Positions 1-6,493 are shown, counted from the first letter of the stretch. The stretch: DNA of 13,965 bases from Cyanothece sp. UBA12306 (GCA_003448685.1 DLXW01000293.1:1-13965), one strand, 5' to 3'. Notes: generated by a model not told the origin, from the letters alone. A program made the numbers and translations.

Positions 1-95
1 TATAGCAGTCGAACTAAAGGTTAGGAAGTTTTTCTATTGTCTGTTTCCCTTGAATTAACAATTATGATGTCCTAATCTATGCTTCGACTGCTATA
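1..95. mobile_element. MITE-like element with terminal inverted repeats
   Basis: The first 13 bases (TATAGCAGTCGAA) are the exact reverse complement of positions 83-95, and the similarity continues inward imperfectly to about 26 bp per arm (22 of 26 positions match). The interior has no coding capacity. The terminal TATA and the TA at the junction fit a TA-target insertion, as made by IS630/Tc1-mariner transposases. The sequence right of it (TACTTATT...) is the interior of the interspersed repeat, so the element seems to sit inside that repeat. Its left flank is outside the window. The family assignment is inference. Confidence 0.6.
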
Positions 96-201
96 CTTAT
101 TCTTGATGTATGATTAATCGTTTTAAACGGCGAAACCCAACATCAACCTATTCTTTTATTATTAATGTTATTGTTGGGTTTACTTCTTCAACCCAACCTA
201 C
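94..201 (+). repeat. Interspersed palindromic repeat, copy A (left part missing)
   Basis: This copy shares TTTTAAACGGCGAAACCCAA and the end CAACCCAACCTAC with copies B and D. The left arm GTAGGTTGGGTT is absent because the 95-bp inverted-repeat element abuts at the TA before CTTATT. The internal arms GAAACCCAAC and GTTGGGTTT remain. Positions 202-262, up to the toxin remnant, hold nothing recognisable. Confidence 0.85.
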
Positions 202-262
202 TGTTTTATTGTTTTTATTTTGGAAAAGGGGATGATTTTTTAATACCTAACAAATCTCCGCT

Positions 263-556
263 TTATTTTTCTTCTATAGAGTTGATTTGCTGGGAACCAT
301 GAAGAACAGCTAGAATATCAATTTGCTCGGACTTAATATAATAAATAATACGGTAAGAACCTTCAATGATTTCTCGAATCTGCTTAGTTTCAAATTCTGG
401 AACTATACGACCTGATCAGGGAAAATCAGCAATCTGTTCAGATCGTCTAGTTAATCTTTCAACAATTATTTGGGCATATTGAGGAGAAGTTTGGGAAATA
501 TAGTTGTAGATAGAGGATAAATGATTAATAGCTGTTTCAGTCCAAAAAACTTTCAT
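263..556 (-). pseudogene. ParE/RelE-type toxin broken by an in-frame TGA
   Basis: Read from the ATG at 556, this is a 97-codon frame typical of type II ParE toxins. It begins MKVFWTETAINHLSSIYNYI and ends with the conserved core REIIEGSYRIIYYI followed by VLHGSQQI. Codon 47 (416-418) is TGA, between DFP and SGRIVPE. ParE proteins have a sense codon there (FPxSGR...PE), so one change such as CGA or TGG to TGA explains it. The rest of the frame is uninterrupted and full length, so the lesion looks recent. The ATG overlaps the antitoxin stop as ATGA, the usual coupled antitoxin-toxin order. A truncated 46-residue product lacking the C-terminal core should be inactive. Readthrough or a sequencing error are alternatives. 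Confidence 0.85.
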
Positions 557-741
557 TTTTGCAATCCAAACTTAGCCTTTACCTCTTCAACAGAAACAAC
601 TTTACCTGCTTCACTATCATCTAATCCTGACTCTACCGCTTGTCTGACATAAATTTCATACATCAAATCATCCCAGGTAGAATTTTCTGGCAACTTATCA
701 ATTAAACTTCGTGCTTTTTCCTTAATATTTTTGGTTTCCAT
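553..741 (-). CDS. Type II antitoxin partner of the ParE-type toxin
   Basis: This 62-residue protein starts METKNIKEKARSLIDKLPEN and ends SVEEVKAKFGLQK. It is small, charged and mostly helical, with a C-terminal VEEVKAKFG segment of the kind seen in many short RelB/ParD-like antitoxins that wrap their toxin. I chose the ATG at 741 rather than an in-frame ATG 14 codons upstream, because a strong AAGGAG (749-754) lies 7 bases before it. Its stop overlaps the toxin ATG by four bases. The toxin is broken, so the gene may now act only as an orphan antitoxin or autorepressor. The exact antitoxin family is not certain. Confidence 0.75.
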   Translation of the reverse strand: METKNIKEKARSLIDKLPENSTWDDLMYEIYVRQAVESGLDDSEAGKVVSVEEVKAKFGLQK

Positions 742-748
742 GAACTTT

Positions 749-754
749 CTCCTT
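749..754 (-). promoter_or_regulatory. Ribosome binding site AAGGAG for the antitoxin
   Basis: AAGGAG on the minus strand, 7 bases before the ATG at 741. It fixes that start over the upstream in-frame ATG at 783, which has no such site. Confidence 0.7.
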
Positions 755-786
755 AGTAAGTAAACTAAATCATTATGTATCATTAT

Positions 787-846
787 AGCCTGTAGGGCGA
801 TCGCCTCGCCTTCTTCGGTTGGGTTGGTCTGAACTTATTCTTAAAC
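787..846 (+). repeat. Interspersed repeat, partial copy E (left arm only)
   Basis: The stretch contains HIP1 (797-804), then CGCCTTCTTCGGTTGGGTTG and TCTGAACTTATTC, matching the left halves of copies C and D. The right half, with GAAACCCAAC and AACCCAACCTAC, is missing, so this is a truncated copy in the same orientation. Confidence 0.75.
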
Positions 847-895
847 AGCTTAGGTTAGGTTAAAATAAAAGCATAAATTTCCACCAGAAAAAATA

Positions 896-901
896 GAGGA
901 G
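896..901 (+). promoter_or_regulatory. Ribosome binding site GAGGAG before an ATT codon
   Basis: GAGGAG followed by 8 bases and then ATT CCA ACA TTA, where MPTLEQ would be expected if ATT were ATG. The position marks the ancestral start of the DUF6888-like gene. Confidence 0.65.
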
Positions 902-909
902 AAAAAGCC

Positions 910-1086
910 ATTCCAACATTAGAACAAAAAACTCAATGTTATATTTTAGGCTGTTGGTTTACAAAACTCTACTGGCCAATTAATATTATTCGTCTTGATG
1001 AACGAACTAGCAATATATTTTTCTTGGCAGGAGATAAAAATATTATAGAAATTTACAAAGATGGAAAATGGAGGTATATCCAATGA
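910..1086 (+). CDS. DUF6888-like small protein, apparent ATT start
   Basis: The frame encodes 58 residues: (I/M)PTLEQKTQCYILGCWFTKL, then a YWPINIIRLDERTSN core, a FFLAGD strand and a KDGKWRYIQ end. This matches my recollection of the cyanobacterial DUF6888 family, of unknown function. No in-frame ATG, GTG or TTG exists between the upstream stop (874-876) and the ATT at 910, yet a strong GAGGAG lies at the right distance. Either the gene starts at ATT (rare, but known from infC) or an ATG to ATT change has nearly silenced it. Its TGA overlaps the next ATG as ATGA. It sits among toxin-antitoxin modules and has the same compact pair architecture, so a toxin-antitoxin-like role is possible but unproven. 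Confidence 0.6.
   Translation: MPTLEQKTQCYILGCWFTKLYWPINIIRLDERTSNIFFLAGDKNIIEIYKDGKWRYIQ
1070..1074 (+). promoter_or_regulatory. Ribosome binding site GGAGG for the DUF6887-like gene
   Basis: GGAGG lies inside the 3' end of the preceding gene, 8 bases before the ATG at 1083. It excludes the in-frame ATG at 1068, which this site itself overlaps. Confidence 0.75.
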
Positions 1087-1301
1087 GTAAACCAAATTTT
1101 GCCACAATGACTCAAAAAGAATTACATGATTATTTTCTGACTCATCGAGATGATCAAGAGGCTTTTTATGCTTATGTTGATAAACTACATAGTGAGGGAA
1201 ATTGGGTTGAAATGCCACCTTTAAAATCATTAGATGACTTAAATCAACATCCTGATTTTATGGCACGTTTTCCACAGAATTCTCAAGGTAATGGTGAATA
1301 G
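1083..1301 (+). CDS. DUF6887-like small protein
   Basis: This 72-residue protein (MSKPNFATMTQKELHDYFLT, then HRDDQEAFYAYVDKL, ending in PDFMARF plus a polar tail) resembles the cyanobacterial DUF6887 family, which as I recall is usually encoded directly after DUF6888. The start is the ATG at 1083, which has GGAGG upstream and overlaps the preceding TGA by four bases, so translation is probably coupled. The N-terminal MTxKELxxYxLxHRDDxEAFxAY block is acidic and helical, as in many antitoxins, but I see no clear DNA-binding motif. Function is unknown. If DUF6888 is a toxin this would be its antitoxin, but that is hypothesis. Confidence 0.75.
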   Translation: MSKPNFATMTQKELHDYFLTHRDDQEAFYAYVDKLHSEGNWVEMPPLKSLDDLNQHPDFMARFPQNSQGNGE

Positions 1302-1302
1302 T

Positions 1303-1435
1303 GCGATCTTCTTCGTAGGTTGGGTTGAGCGGTACTTATTTTTAATGTATGACTAATCTTTTTAAACGGCGAAACCCAACACCAACCTATGATTATGAAT
1401 GTTATTGTTGGGTTTCCTTCCTCAACCCAACCTAC
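1303..1435 (+). repeat. Interspersed palindromic repeat, copy B (full length)
   Basis: The outer arms GTAGGTTGGGTTGAG (1315-1329) and its exact complement CTCAACCCAACCTAC (1421-1435) enclose a second inverted pair, GAAACCCAAC (1371-1380) and GTTGGGTTTC (1407-1416). The transcript could fold into a long nested hairpin. It begins directly after the DUF6887-like stop and ends about 40 bases from the end of the RelE gene. Confidence 0.9.
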
Positions 1436-1478
1436 AATTTAATTGATGGGGGAGGGGTTAAAAAGGCTATCGCGGGTA

Positions 1479-1736
1479 TTAATAAATTTCTCGACGATGA
1501 CCAACTCTGATAATGATAATTAATTTATTTTCTCTATCTAACTCATAAATAATTCGATAATCTCCTACTCTTAACTTATAAAACCCTGACCATTTACCTG
1601 TTAGAGAGAGAGGTGTAATTTGCTCAAAATTGATACCTAACCATGAAATCTTATTAAGAATCCGTATTCGCATCACTGGAGCCAAATTATCTAAATCGTT
1701 TACTGCTTCTGGTTCAAAACTAACAGAATAACTCAT
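1479..1736 (-). CDS. RelE/ParE-superfamily toxin, intact
   Basis: The 85 residues are the usual size for RelE-type mRNA interferases. The protein opens MSYSVSFEPEAVNDLDNLAP and carries the core YKLRVGDYRIIYEL (53-66) and the C-terminal RVGHRREIY. Arg61, Arg81 and Tyr85 lie where the catalytic or RNA-contacting Arg and Tyr residues of RelE fall, so ribosome-dependent mRNA cleavage is the expected activity (family inference). The ATG at 1736 directly follows the antitoxin TAA with no gap. It is the only module in this patch whose toxin appears undamaged. Confidence 0.88.
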   Translation of the reverse strand: MSYSVSFEPEAVNDLDNLAPVMRIRILNKISWLGINFEQITPLSLTGKWSGFYKLRVGDYRIIYELDRENKLIIIIRVGHRREIY

Positions 1737-1952
1737 TTAAGGCTCTATTCCATACCTTTTATACACTTCAGATGCTGGAATAGTTGGTCTTCCCTCTATT
1801 CGTTTACGCCGTATTTCCAAGAGACTTTGTTTGAACGATTCTTTCATGTCATTTCCCTCATCAGGATCGCCGAAGTATTCATCAAGGATCTCATCTACGG
1901 TGTTACGGATTAAGTTTTGTAACTGTTCCGTTGTCATCTCTTTTATTTGCAT
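1737..1952 (-). CDS. Antitoxin of the RelE-type toxin
   Basis: This 71-residue acidic protein (MQIKEMTTEQLQNLIRNTVD, ending TIPASEVYKRYGIEP) has the amphipathic helical N-terminus and the C-terminal PASEVYKRYGI segment common in cyanobacterial antitoxins paired with RelE. I kept the ATG at 1952, which has GAGAT 7 bases upstream. The in-frame ATG five codons later has only a purine run pressed against it. Its stop touches the toxin start, so the two genes are co-translated. It should neutralise the toxin and probably repress the shared promoter upstream of 1952. Confidence 0.82.
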   Translation of the reverse strand: MQIKEMTTEQLQNLIRNTVDEILDEYFGDPDEGNDMKESFKQSLLEIRRKRIEGRPTIPASEVYKRYGIEP

Positions 1953-1998
1953 CGTTTATCTCAACCATAAAATATATGACTAATTATATCAATCACGA

Positions 1999-2111
1999 GG
2001 GCGATCGCCTTCTTAGGTTGGGTTGGTCTGAACTTATTCCTAATGTATGATTAATCTTTTGAAAAGGGCGAAACCCAACATAATCAATTTCTATCGCCTT
2101 GCCCACCCTAC
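1999..2111 (+). repeat. Interspersed repeat, degenerate copy C
   Basis: The copy starts with HIP1 (2001-2008), then AGGTTGGGTTGGTCTGAACT, TTAATC and GGGCGAAACCCAACA. The right end is eroded to CGCCTTGCCCACCCTAC instead of TCAACCCAACCTAC, and about 20 bp of the interior are gone. Between this copy and copy D (2112-2175) I see no gene or motif. Confidence 0.8.
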
Positions 2112-2175
2112 AATTAGATAAAATAGGAAGTAAAATCAAACTATCAAACCAAATGACGAAAACATCAGCCTTTCA

Positions 2176-2316
2176 GGACGATCGCCTCGCCTTCGTAGGT
2201 TGGGTTGAGCCGAACTTATTCTGAATGTACGATTAATCTTTTCAAACGGCGAAACCCAACATTAACCTATGATGATTAACGTTATTGTTGGGTTTCCTAT
2301 TGTCAACCCAACCTAC
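2176..2316 (+). repeat. Interspersed palindromic repeat, copy D (full length)
   Basis: GTAGGTTGGGTTGAG (2195-2209) pairs with GTCAACCCAACCTAC (2302-2316), and the inner arms GAAACCCAAC and GTTGGGTTTC are also present. The right end directly abuts the BrnT-like remnant, so the repeat or the rearrangement that brought it removed the toxin 5' part. Confidence 0.9.
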
Positions 2317-2318
2317 TA

Positions 2319-2483
2319 TTTTATCAAGCAGGAAAAATATTTTTTATCGGACACGATGATAAAAATCGTCTTTTATTAGTTTGTTTTACTGAAAGAAATC
2401 GAATAATCCGCATTATCAGCGCACGTTTAACAACCAAAAAAGAACGTCTTGACTATGAAAAATACAGAGAATTCTCAAATTAA
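2319..2483 (+). pseudogene. BrnT-like toxin remnant (C-terminal half)
   Basis: The frame ending at TAA 2481-2483 reads GKIFFIGHDDKNRLLLVCFT, then ERNRIIRIISARLTTKKERLDYE and a short tail. This is the C-terminal half of a BrnT toxin: the (F/I)xIGxxDxxRLLxVxxTER strands and the RIISAR..TxxERxxYE helix. About 45 N-terminal residues are missing. In place of them is repeat copy D, and I could not find the missing part on its other side. There is no plausible start codon. The 3' end still overlaps the antitoxin gene by 29 bases, keeping the native BrnT-BrnA order. Confidence 0.8.
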
Positions 2484-2679
2484 CCAAGATTTAGAACCAG
2501 ATTTGCTTCGTGAATATAACTTTGACTATGGTAAAGCTCGTCCTAATCGTTTTGCTACTGAGGCAAATGAGACAAACATAACTGTTACTTTAGAATCAGA
2601 TGTTGCCCAAGTTTTCAAAACTTCTGAAGAGGTAAATAAGGCACTTCGAGCTATCTTATCTGCTATCCCTAAAAAATAA
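2455..2679 (+). CDS. BrnA-like antitoxin, orphaned
   Basis: The 74 residues start MKNTENSQINQDLEPDLLRE and include YNFDYGKARPNRFA, then a VTLESDVAQVFKTSEEVNKA block typical of BrnA/CopG-like antitoxins, in which a C-terminal ribbon-helix-helix-like segment binds DNA. The ATG at 2455 was preferred over a TTG two codons earlier. The gene begins inside the 3' end of the BrnT remnant, as in intact brnTA operons. With the toxin truncated, it may persist as a stand-alone repressor or simply await decay. How it is transcribed, with the original promoter lost or replaced by the repeat, is unclear. Confidence 0.8.
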   Translation: MKNTENSQINQDLEPDLLREYNFDYGKARPNRFATEANETNITVTLESDVAQVFKTSEEVNKALRAILSAIPKK

Positions 2680-2681
2680 GC

Positions 2682-2725
2682 CTGTAGCCTGTAGGTTGGT
2701 TTGAGTGATACTTATTGTTAATCTA
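2682..2725 (+). repeat. Interspersed repeat, fragment F (left arm only)
   Basis: GTAGGTTGGTTTGAGTGATA followed by CTTATTGTTAATC matches the left part of copies B and D. It lies immediately after the BrnA-like stop and closes the row of repeat-separated modules. Confidence 0.65.
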
Positions 2726-2764
2726 TTTCTTCAACATTGTCACTTCATTTTTGGAAATTTTGAC

Positions 2765-2797
2765 CAGCTAAAACCCATCTGAAATGGATTTTAGCTG
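2765..2797. terminator. Hairpin between convergent genes
   Basis: CAGCTAAAACCCAT (2765-2778) pairs with ATGGATTTTAGCTG (2784-2797) across a 5-base loop, with one imperfect pair in 14. It lies between the plus-strand antitoxin and the minus-strand glgB, so it can stop transcription from both sides. No clear U-tract follows it in either direction, which lowers confidence in factor-independent termination. Confidence 0.6.
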
Positions 2798-2838
2798 AAC
2801 ACACCTTTTGTGCAAAATTGAAGCAGAATTAATGCTAC

Positions 2839-4812
2839 TTACTGTAATTTAAACATAATCGCCGTAAACTTAGGAACTGTAATCTCTAGCGCATTATGGA
2901 AGTGTTCCGTATTCCATTGTTTTGTGTGCATAGGTGACGCATTGCCTTTACCACTTCCTCCATACATCTGGGAATCAGTATTGATTAATTCAATGTAAGT
3001 TCCGTGGTCTGGGACTCCTAGCCAATAATTATATTGGTCACAGTCCTTAAAATTACAAACTACCACGATTTTTTCAGGGGAATGTTTATCATGACGGATA
3101 AAAGAAATCATGCCTCGGCCAGCATCATGACAGTCAACCCATTGAAAGCCATTAGGAGTAAAATCATCTGTATAAAGGGCCGGCTGTTGGCGATAAATGG
3201 TATTGAGATCTTGGACTAACTTTTTCAGTTTCCAATGCAGTTCCTGATCGAGTAAGAACCACTCGAGATCAAGTCCATAACGCCATTCATGGGTTTGGCC
3301 AAATTCCATGCCCATAAATAAGGTTTTCTTCCCTGGATGGGTGAACATATAGGCGAATAGCACCCGTAAATTAGCTATTCTGTCCCAATCACTAACACCA
3401 TCTACACCTCCCATTTTCTGGAATAAATGTCCTTTACCATGCACCACTTCGTCATGGGATAGGGCTAACATAAAATTTTCATTGAAGGCATACCAAAGAC
3501 TAAAGGTCAGTTTGCTATGGTAATTGGAGCGATCGTGGGGATTACAATTAAAATATTTGAGGGTATCATTCATCCACCCCATATTCCATTTGAAATTAAA
3601 TCCTAGTCCCCCTCCCTCGATGGGACGGGACACATTTTGCCATTCTGTCGCTTCTTCAGCAATGGAAAGAATTCCTGGATAATAACCAAATAAAGTCTTA
3701 TTCAATTCCCGAAGGAAAGATACTGCTTCCTTATTGGAGTCCCCTCCCTCATCATTAGGAATCCATTGACCTGGTTCTCGTTGATGATTGAGGTAAATCA
3801 TTGAAGATACGGCATCCACCCGAATTCCGTCAATATGATACACCTCAAACCAAAATATGGCGCTGGCCATCAAGAAATTCCGCACCTCATTGCGGCCATA
3901 GTCAAAAACGAGGGTTCCCCATTCCAAGTGTTCTCCTTTACGGGGGTCTTCATATTCATAAAGGGTAGTAAAATCAAACCTGGCCAACCCATGACTATCC
4001 TTGGGGAAATGCCCTGGAACCCAGTCTATCAGCACCCCTATTCCCTGTTGATGGCATTGATCCACAAAATACATAAAATCCTGGGGAGTTCCATAGCGGG
4101 AGGTGACGGCAAAATAACCCACTACTTGATAACCCCAAGACCCATCAAAGGGGTATTCTGTCACCGGAAGCAGTTCAATATGGGTATACCCCATCTCTTT
4201 GACGTAGGGGATTAACTGGTCTGCTAATTCGCGGTAGTTGAGGAAACGGGCATTATCTTTATAGGGAACCCCAATAGGTACGGCATCTTTAGGTGCATTG
4301 TCCCAACTGGTGTGCTTCCATGACCCTAGATGGACTTCATAGACGGAAACAGGCTCATCCTGGGGGTTTTTCTGGGCTCGCTGATTTAACCAGTCTTGAT
4401 CATGCCAAGTGTAGGATAAATCGGTGACAATAGAGGCGGTGGCTGGCCGGACTTCTTGTTGATAACCATAGGGATCAGTTTTTTCCATCACGTCTTTGTG
4501 GTGATTTTTGACGGCAAATTTGTATTTTTCGCCAACTGTGATATTGGGGATGAAGAGTTCCCAAATTCCTGGGTTGTCCATTTCGATGCGTTTCATCAAA
4601 TGGCTATCTCGGTTCCAGTGGTTGAAGTCGCCGATTACAGCTATTTCATGGGCATTAGGGGCCCAAATAGCAAAATAAACCCCGGGTATGGAGTTAAATT
4701 CAACGGGGTGTGCTCCGAGTTTTTCATAGATTCTGTGATGCTTTCCTTCACCAAATAGGTAAAGATCCTCGTCACTAAATAAACTATTGGGATTAGCTAC
4801 AGTGTTTTTCAT
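2839..4812 (-). CDS. glgB: 1,4-alpha-glucan (glycogen) branching enzyme
   Basis: A 657-residue cytoplasmic GH13 enzyme that cuts alpha-1,4 glucan chains and re-attaches them by alpha-1,6 bonds to make branched glycogen. A CBM48-type beta-sandwich (about 28-120, with VYFAIWAPNA and VIGDFNHWN) precedes the catalytic barrel. The four GH13 signatures are visible: DWVPGHF (263-269), GIRVDAVSSM with nucleophile Asp333, SIAEEATEW with acid/base Glu386, and LSHDEVVHG with Asp454. A C-terminal beta domain ends at VPKFTAIMFKLQ. Common cyanobacterial GlgB proteins are about 760-770 residues with an extra N-terminal domain. This one starts about 20 residues before the CBM48 region, so it is the shorter type and may be one of several paralogues. 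It has no strong Shine-Dalgarno. The hairpin at 2765-2797 follows it. Confidence 0.96.
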   Translation of the reverse strand: MKNTVANPNSLFSDEDLYLFGEGKHHRIYEKLGAHPVEFNSIPGVYFAIWAPNAHEIAVIGDFNHWNRDSHLMKRIEMDNPGIWELFIPNITVGEKYKFAVKNHHKDVMEKTDPYGYQQEVRPATASIVTDLSYTWHDQDWLNQRAQKNPQDEPVSVYEVHLGSWKHTSWDNAPKDAVPIGVPYKDNARFLNYRELADQLIPYVKEMGYTHIELLPVTEYPFDGSWGYQVVGYFAVTSRYGTPQDFMYFVDQCHQQGIGVLIDWVPGHFPKDSHGLARFDFTTLYEYEDPRKGEHLEWGTLVFDYGRNEVRNFLMASAIFWFEVYHIDGIRVDAVSSMIYLNHQREPGQWIPNDEGGDSNKEAVSFLRELNKTLFGYYPGILSIAEEATEWQNVSRPIEGGGLGFNFKWNMGWMNDTLKYFNCNPHDRSNYHSKLTFSLWYAFNENFMLALSHDEVVHGKGHLFQKMGGVDGVSDWDRIANLRVLFAYMFTHPGKKTLFMGMEFGQTHEWRYGLDLEWFLLDQELHWKLKKLVQDLNTIYRQQPALYTDDFTPNGFQWVDCHDAGRGMISFIRHDKHSPEKIVVVCNFKDCDQYNYWLGVPDHGTYIELINTDSQMYGGSGKGNASPMHTKQWNTEHFHNALEITVPKFTAIMFKLQ

Positions 4813-5037
4813 CGCATTGAGACTTTTTCTTAATCTTTAATTTATTATTACAGCAATGTTAGGCCAAAATAGGCATTCTCTTAAGGCCCAATCAAAAAGT
4901 ATAGTCTTGATTAACCGATAGGGGTATGATCTGCTTCAATCTACAATCTCCATTTTTCTCGGTCACTAGCCATCCCAGGCTGATTTTTGCGAGTATTTTG
5001 TCAAAAAATACAGCGTGGGACTTTTCATGACATGAAG

Positions 5038-6426
5038 TTAATTGACCTTTGCTGGGACATATTTATCGATCACTTGACGATACTGGCTTTTTTGTTTAAC
5101 CCCTTTGAGTTGTTCGATGATTTCTTGGTCTTTAAAAAACTGAATGGTAGGAGTTCCAGTAACCATGGCGTTCTGAGCAATTTCGGGGTCAGCTTCGATA
5201 TCAATCTCTACAAAATGAATTCTTCCTTCATACTCATTAACCACCTTATTCAAAATTTGTTTGAGGGTATGGCAGGGACCACAGGTGGGGGAGACATATT
5301 TGACCATAATTAGGCGATCGCTTTCGTGGAATAATTTCCGTAGGGCAAATCCTCCCACATGACGGGTATTCTTAATATCAAAGGTTTCTTCGGTATCTGG
5401 GACTAAACCTGTCCCTGATTGATCTTTATACTCGTATTCTTCTTTTTCAGGAGTTTTCTGGTCTTCGTCAATCAGATTATTGTGGGATAACCACCTTTCT
5501 GCCATTAAAGATGCCATACAACCTGTTCCGGCTGCTGTTACCGCTTGACGATACTCCGCATCTTGAACGTCTCCTGCTGCAAATACACCCTCGACACTGG
5601 TTGTCACCGTTCCTGGTTTGACCAAAATGTAACCTGCCTCATCGAGTTCTATTTGCCCTTTAAATATTTTGGTATTGGGGGTATGGCCAATGGCATAAAA
5701 TAGACCTTTAATTGGTAATTCAGATTTTTCACCTGTTTTATTGTTATGGAGTTTGAGTCCGGCTACCTTAGAGTCTTTGATGATGGCATCGATGATTTCT
5801 GTATTCCAGTGAACTGTAATTCTCGGATGGGCTAAAACCCGATTTTGCATGATTTTGCCAGCCCGCATTTCTTCTCGACGGACTATAACGTGAATCTGGG
5901 AGCCATATTTAGTTAAATATAGAGCTTCTTCACAGGCTGTATCTCCTCCTCCCACGATCGCCAATTCTTCGTTTCTAAATAGGGGAGTTGCCCCGTCACA
6001 GATGGCACAAGCTGAAATACCTCGACTCCAAAATTCCTCTTCACTGGGGATTCCTAATCGTCGGGCGGTTGCTCCTGTGGCTATAATCAAACTATTAGCG
6101 TAAACTTCTTGATCAGTAGAACGAATTTTAAAAGGGCGTTTACTTAGATCTACTTCGATCACATCTTCGGTATGAAGTACGGTTCCCCAACGTTCTGCTT
6201 GGGCTCTCATGCGATCCATTAATTCAGGTCCAGTAATACCTTCAGGAAACCCAGGAAAATTCTCGACCTCGGTAGTAGTCATCAATTGACCTCCCCGAAT
6301 ACCGCCCATTTTTAGCCCTTCAAAGAGGACTGGTTTTAGTTTAGCCCTTCCTGCATAAATAGAGGCAGTATATCCTGCCGGACCTGAACCAATAATAACT
6401 AAGTTTTCTACCTTTGAACTGGCCAT
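5038..6426 (-). CDS. NADPH-thioredoxin reductase fused to thioredoxin (NTRC)
   Basis: This 462-residue protein joins a thioredoxin reductase to a thioredoxin, so it carries electrons from NADPH through FAD to target disulfides by itself. Seen in order: FAD-binding GSGPAG (13-18), redox-active CAIC (140-143), NADPH-binding GGGDTA (159-164) with the VRREEMRA phosphate site, a second FAD motif FAAGDV, a charged linker (about 318-350), and the thioredoxin domain with CGPC (382-385) and the cis-proline loop GTPT (424-427). NTRC occurs in plastids and part of the cyanobacteria, where it reduces 2-Cys peroxiredoxin and tunes carbon metabolism in the dark. It lies upstream of glgB on the same strand, but 225 bp apart, so co-transcription is uncertain. 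An extended -10 box lies upstream. Confidence 0.97.
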   Translation of the reverse strand: MASSKVENLVIIGSGPAGYTASIYAGRAKLKPVLFEGLKMGGIRGGQLMTTTEVENFPGFPEGITGPELMDRMRAQAERWGTVLHTEDVIEVDLSKRPFKIRSTDQEVYANSLIIATGATARRLGIPSEEEFWSRGISACAICDGATPLFRNEELAIVGGGDTACEEALYLTKYGSQIHVIVRREEMRAGKIMQNRVLAHPRITVHWNTEIIDAIIKDSKVAGLKLHNNKTGEKSELPIKGLFYAIGHTPNTKIFKGQIELDEAGYILVKPGTVTTSVEGVFAAGDVQDAEYRQAVTAAGTGCMASLMAERWLSHNNLIDEDQKTPEKEEYEYKDQSGTGLVPDTEETFDIKNTRHVGGFALRKLFHESDRLIMVKYVSPTCGPCHTLKQILNKVVNEYEGRIHFVEIDIEADPEIAQNAMVTGTPTIQFFKDQEIIEQLKGVKQKSQYRQVIDKYVPAKVN

Positions 6427-6462
6427 GTTTTAGTCAAACAAATCCATAATGATTACTTTATA

Positions 6463-6468
6463 ATTGTA
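6463..6468 (-). promoter_or_regulatory. Candidate extended -10 of the NTRC gene
   Basis: On the minus strand TG-C-TACAAT forms an extended -10 box about 37 bases before the ATG at 6426. No good -35 is visible, which extended -10 promoters often lack. Confidence 0.4.
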
Positions 6469-6493
6469 GCAAAAACTGGACATTAAATTATCA

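Noticed and set aside
1068..1082. Upstream in-frame ATG for the DUF6887-like gene
   Set aside because: It overlaps the GGAGG site that serves the ATG at 1083, and the family sequence begins at MSKPNF.
946..1230. Open minus-strand frame across the DUF6888/DUF6887 pair
   Set aside because: The opposite strand carries two family-like proteins with ribosome sites and coupled overlap; this frame has neither.
3835..4215. Open plus-strand frame of 126 codons inside glgB
   Set aside because: It is antisense to the catalytic core of a clear branching enzyme, has no recognisable domain or ribosome site, and is explained by the codon use of glgB.
4812..4820. ATG CGA TGA mini-frame overlapping the glgB start (minus strand)
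   Set aside because: A one-codon frame overlapping the start can arise by chance, and there is no ribosome site to support a regulatory uORF.
5024..5036. Palindrome TTCATGACATGAA just past the NTRC stop
   Set aside because: It has six-base arms with a single-base centre, too short to form a hairpin and without a U-tract, so I did not call it a terminator.
4987..5313. Open plus-strand frame of 108 codons over the NTRC 3' end
   Set aside because: Antisense to the conserved thioredoxin domain, with no family resemblance.
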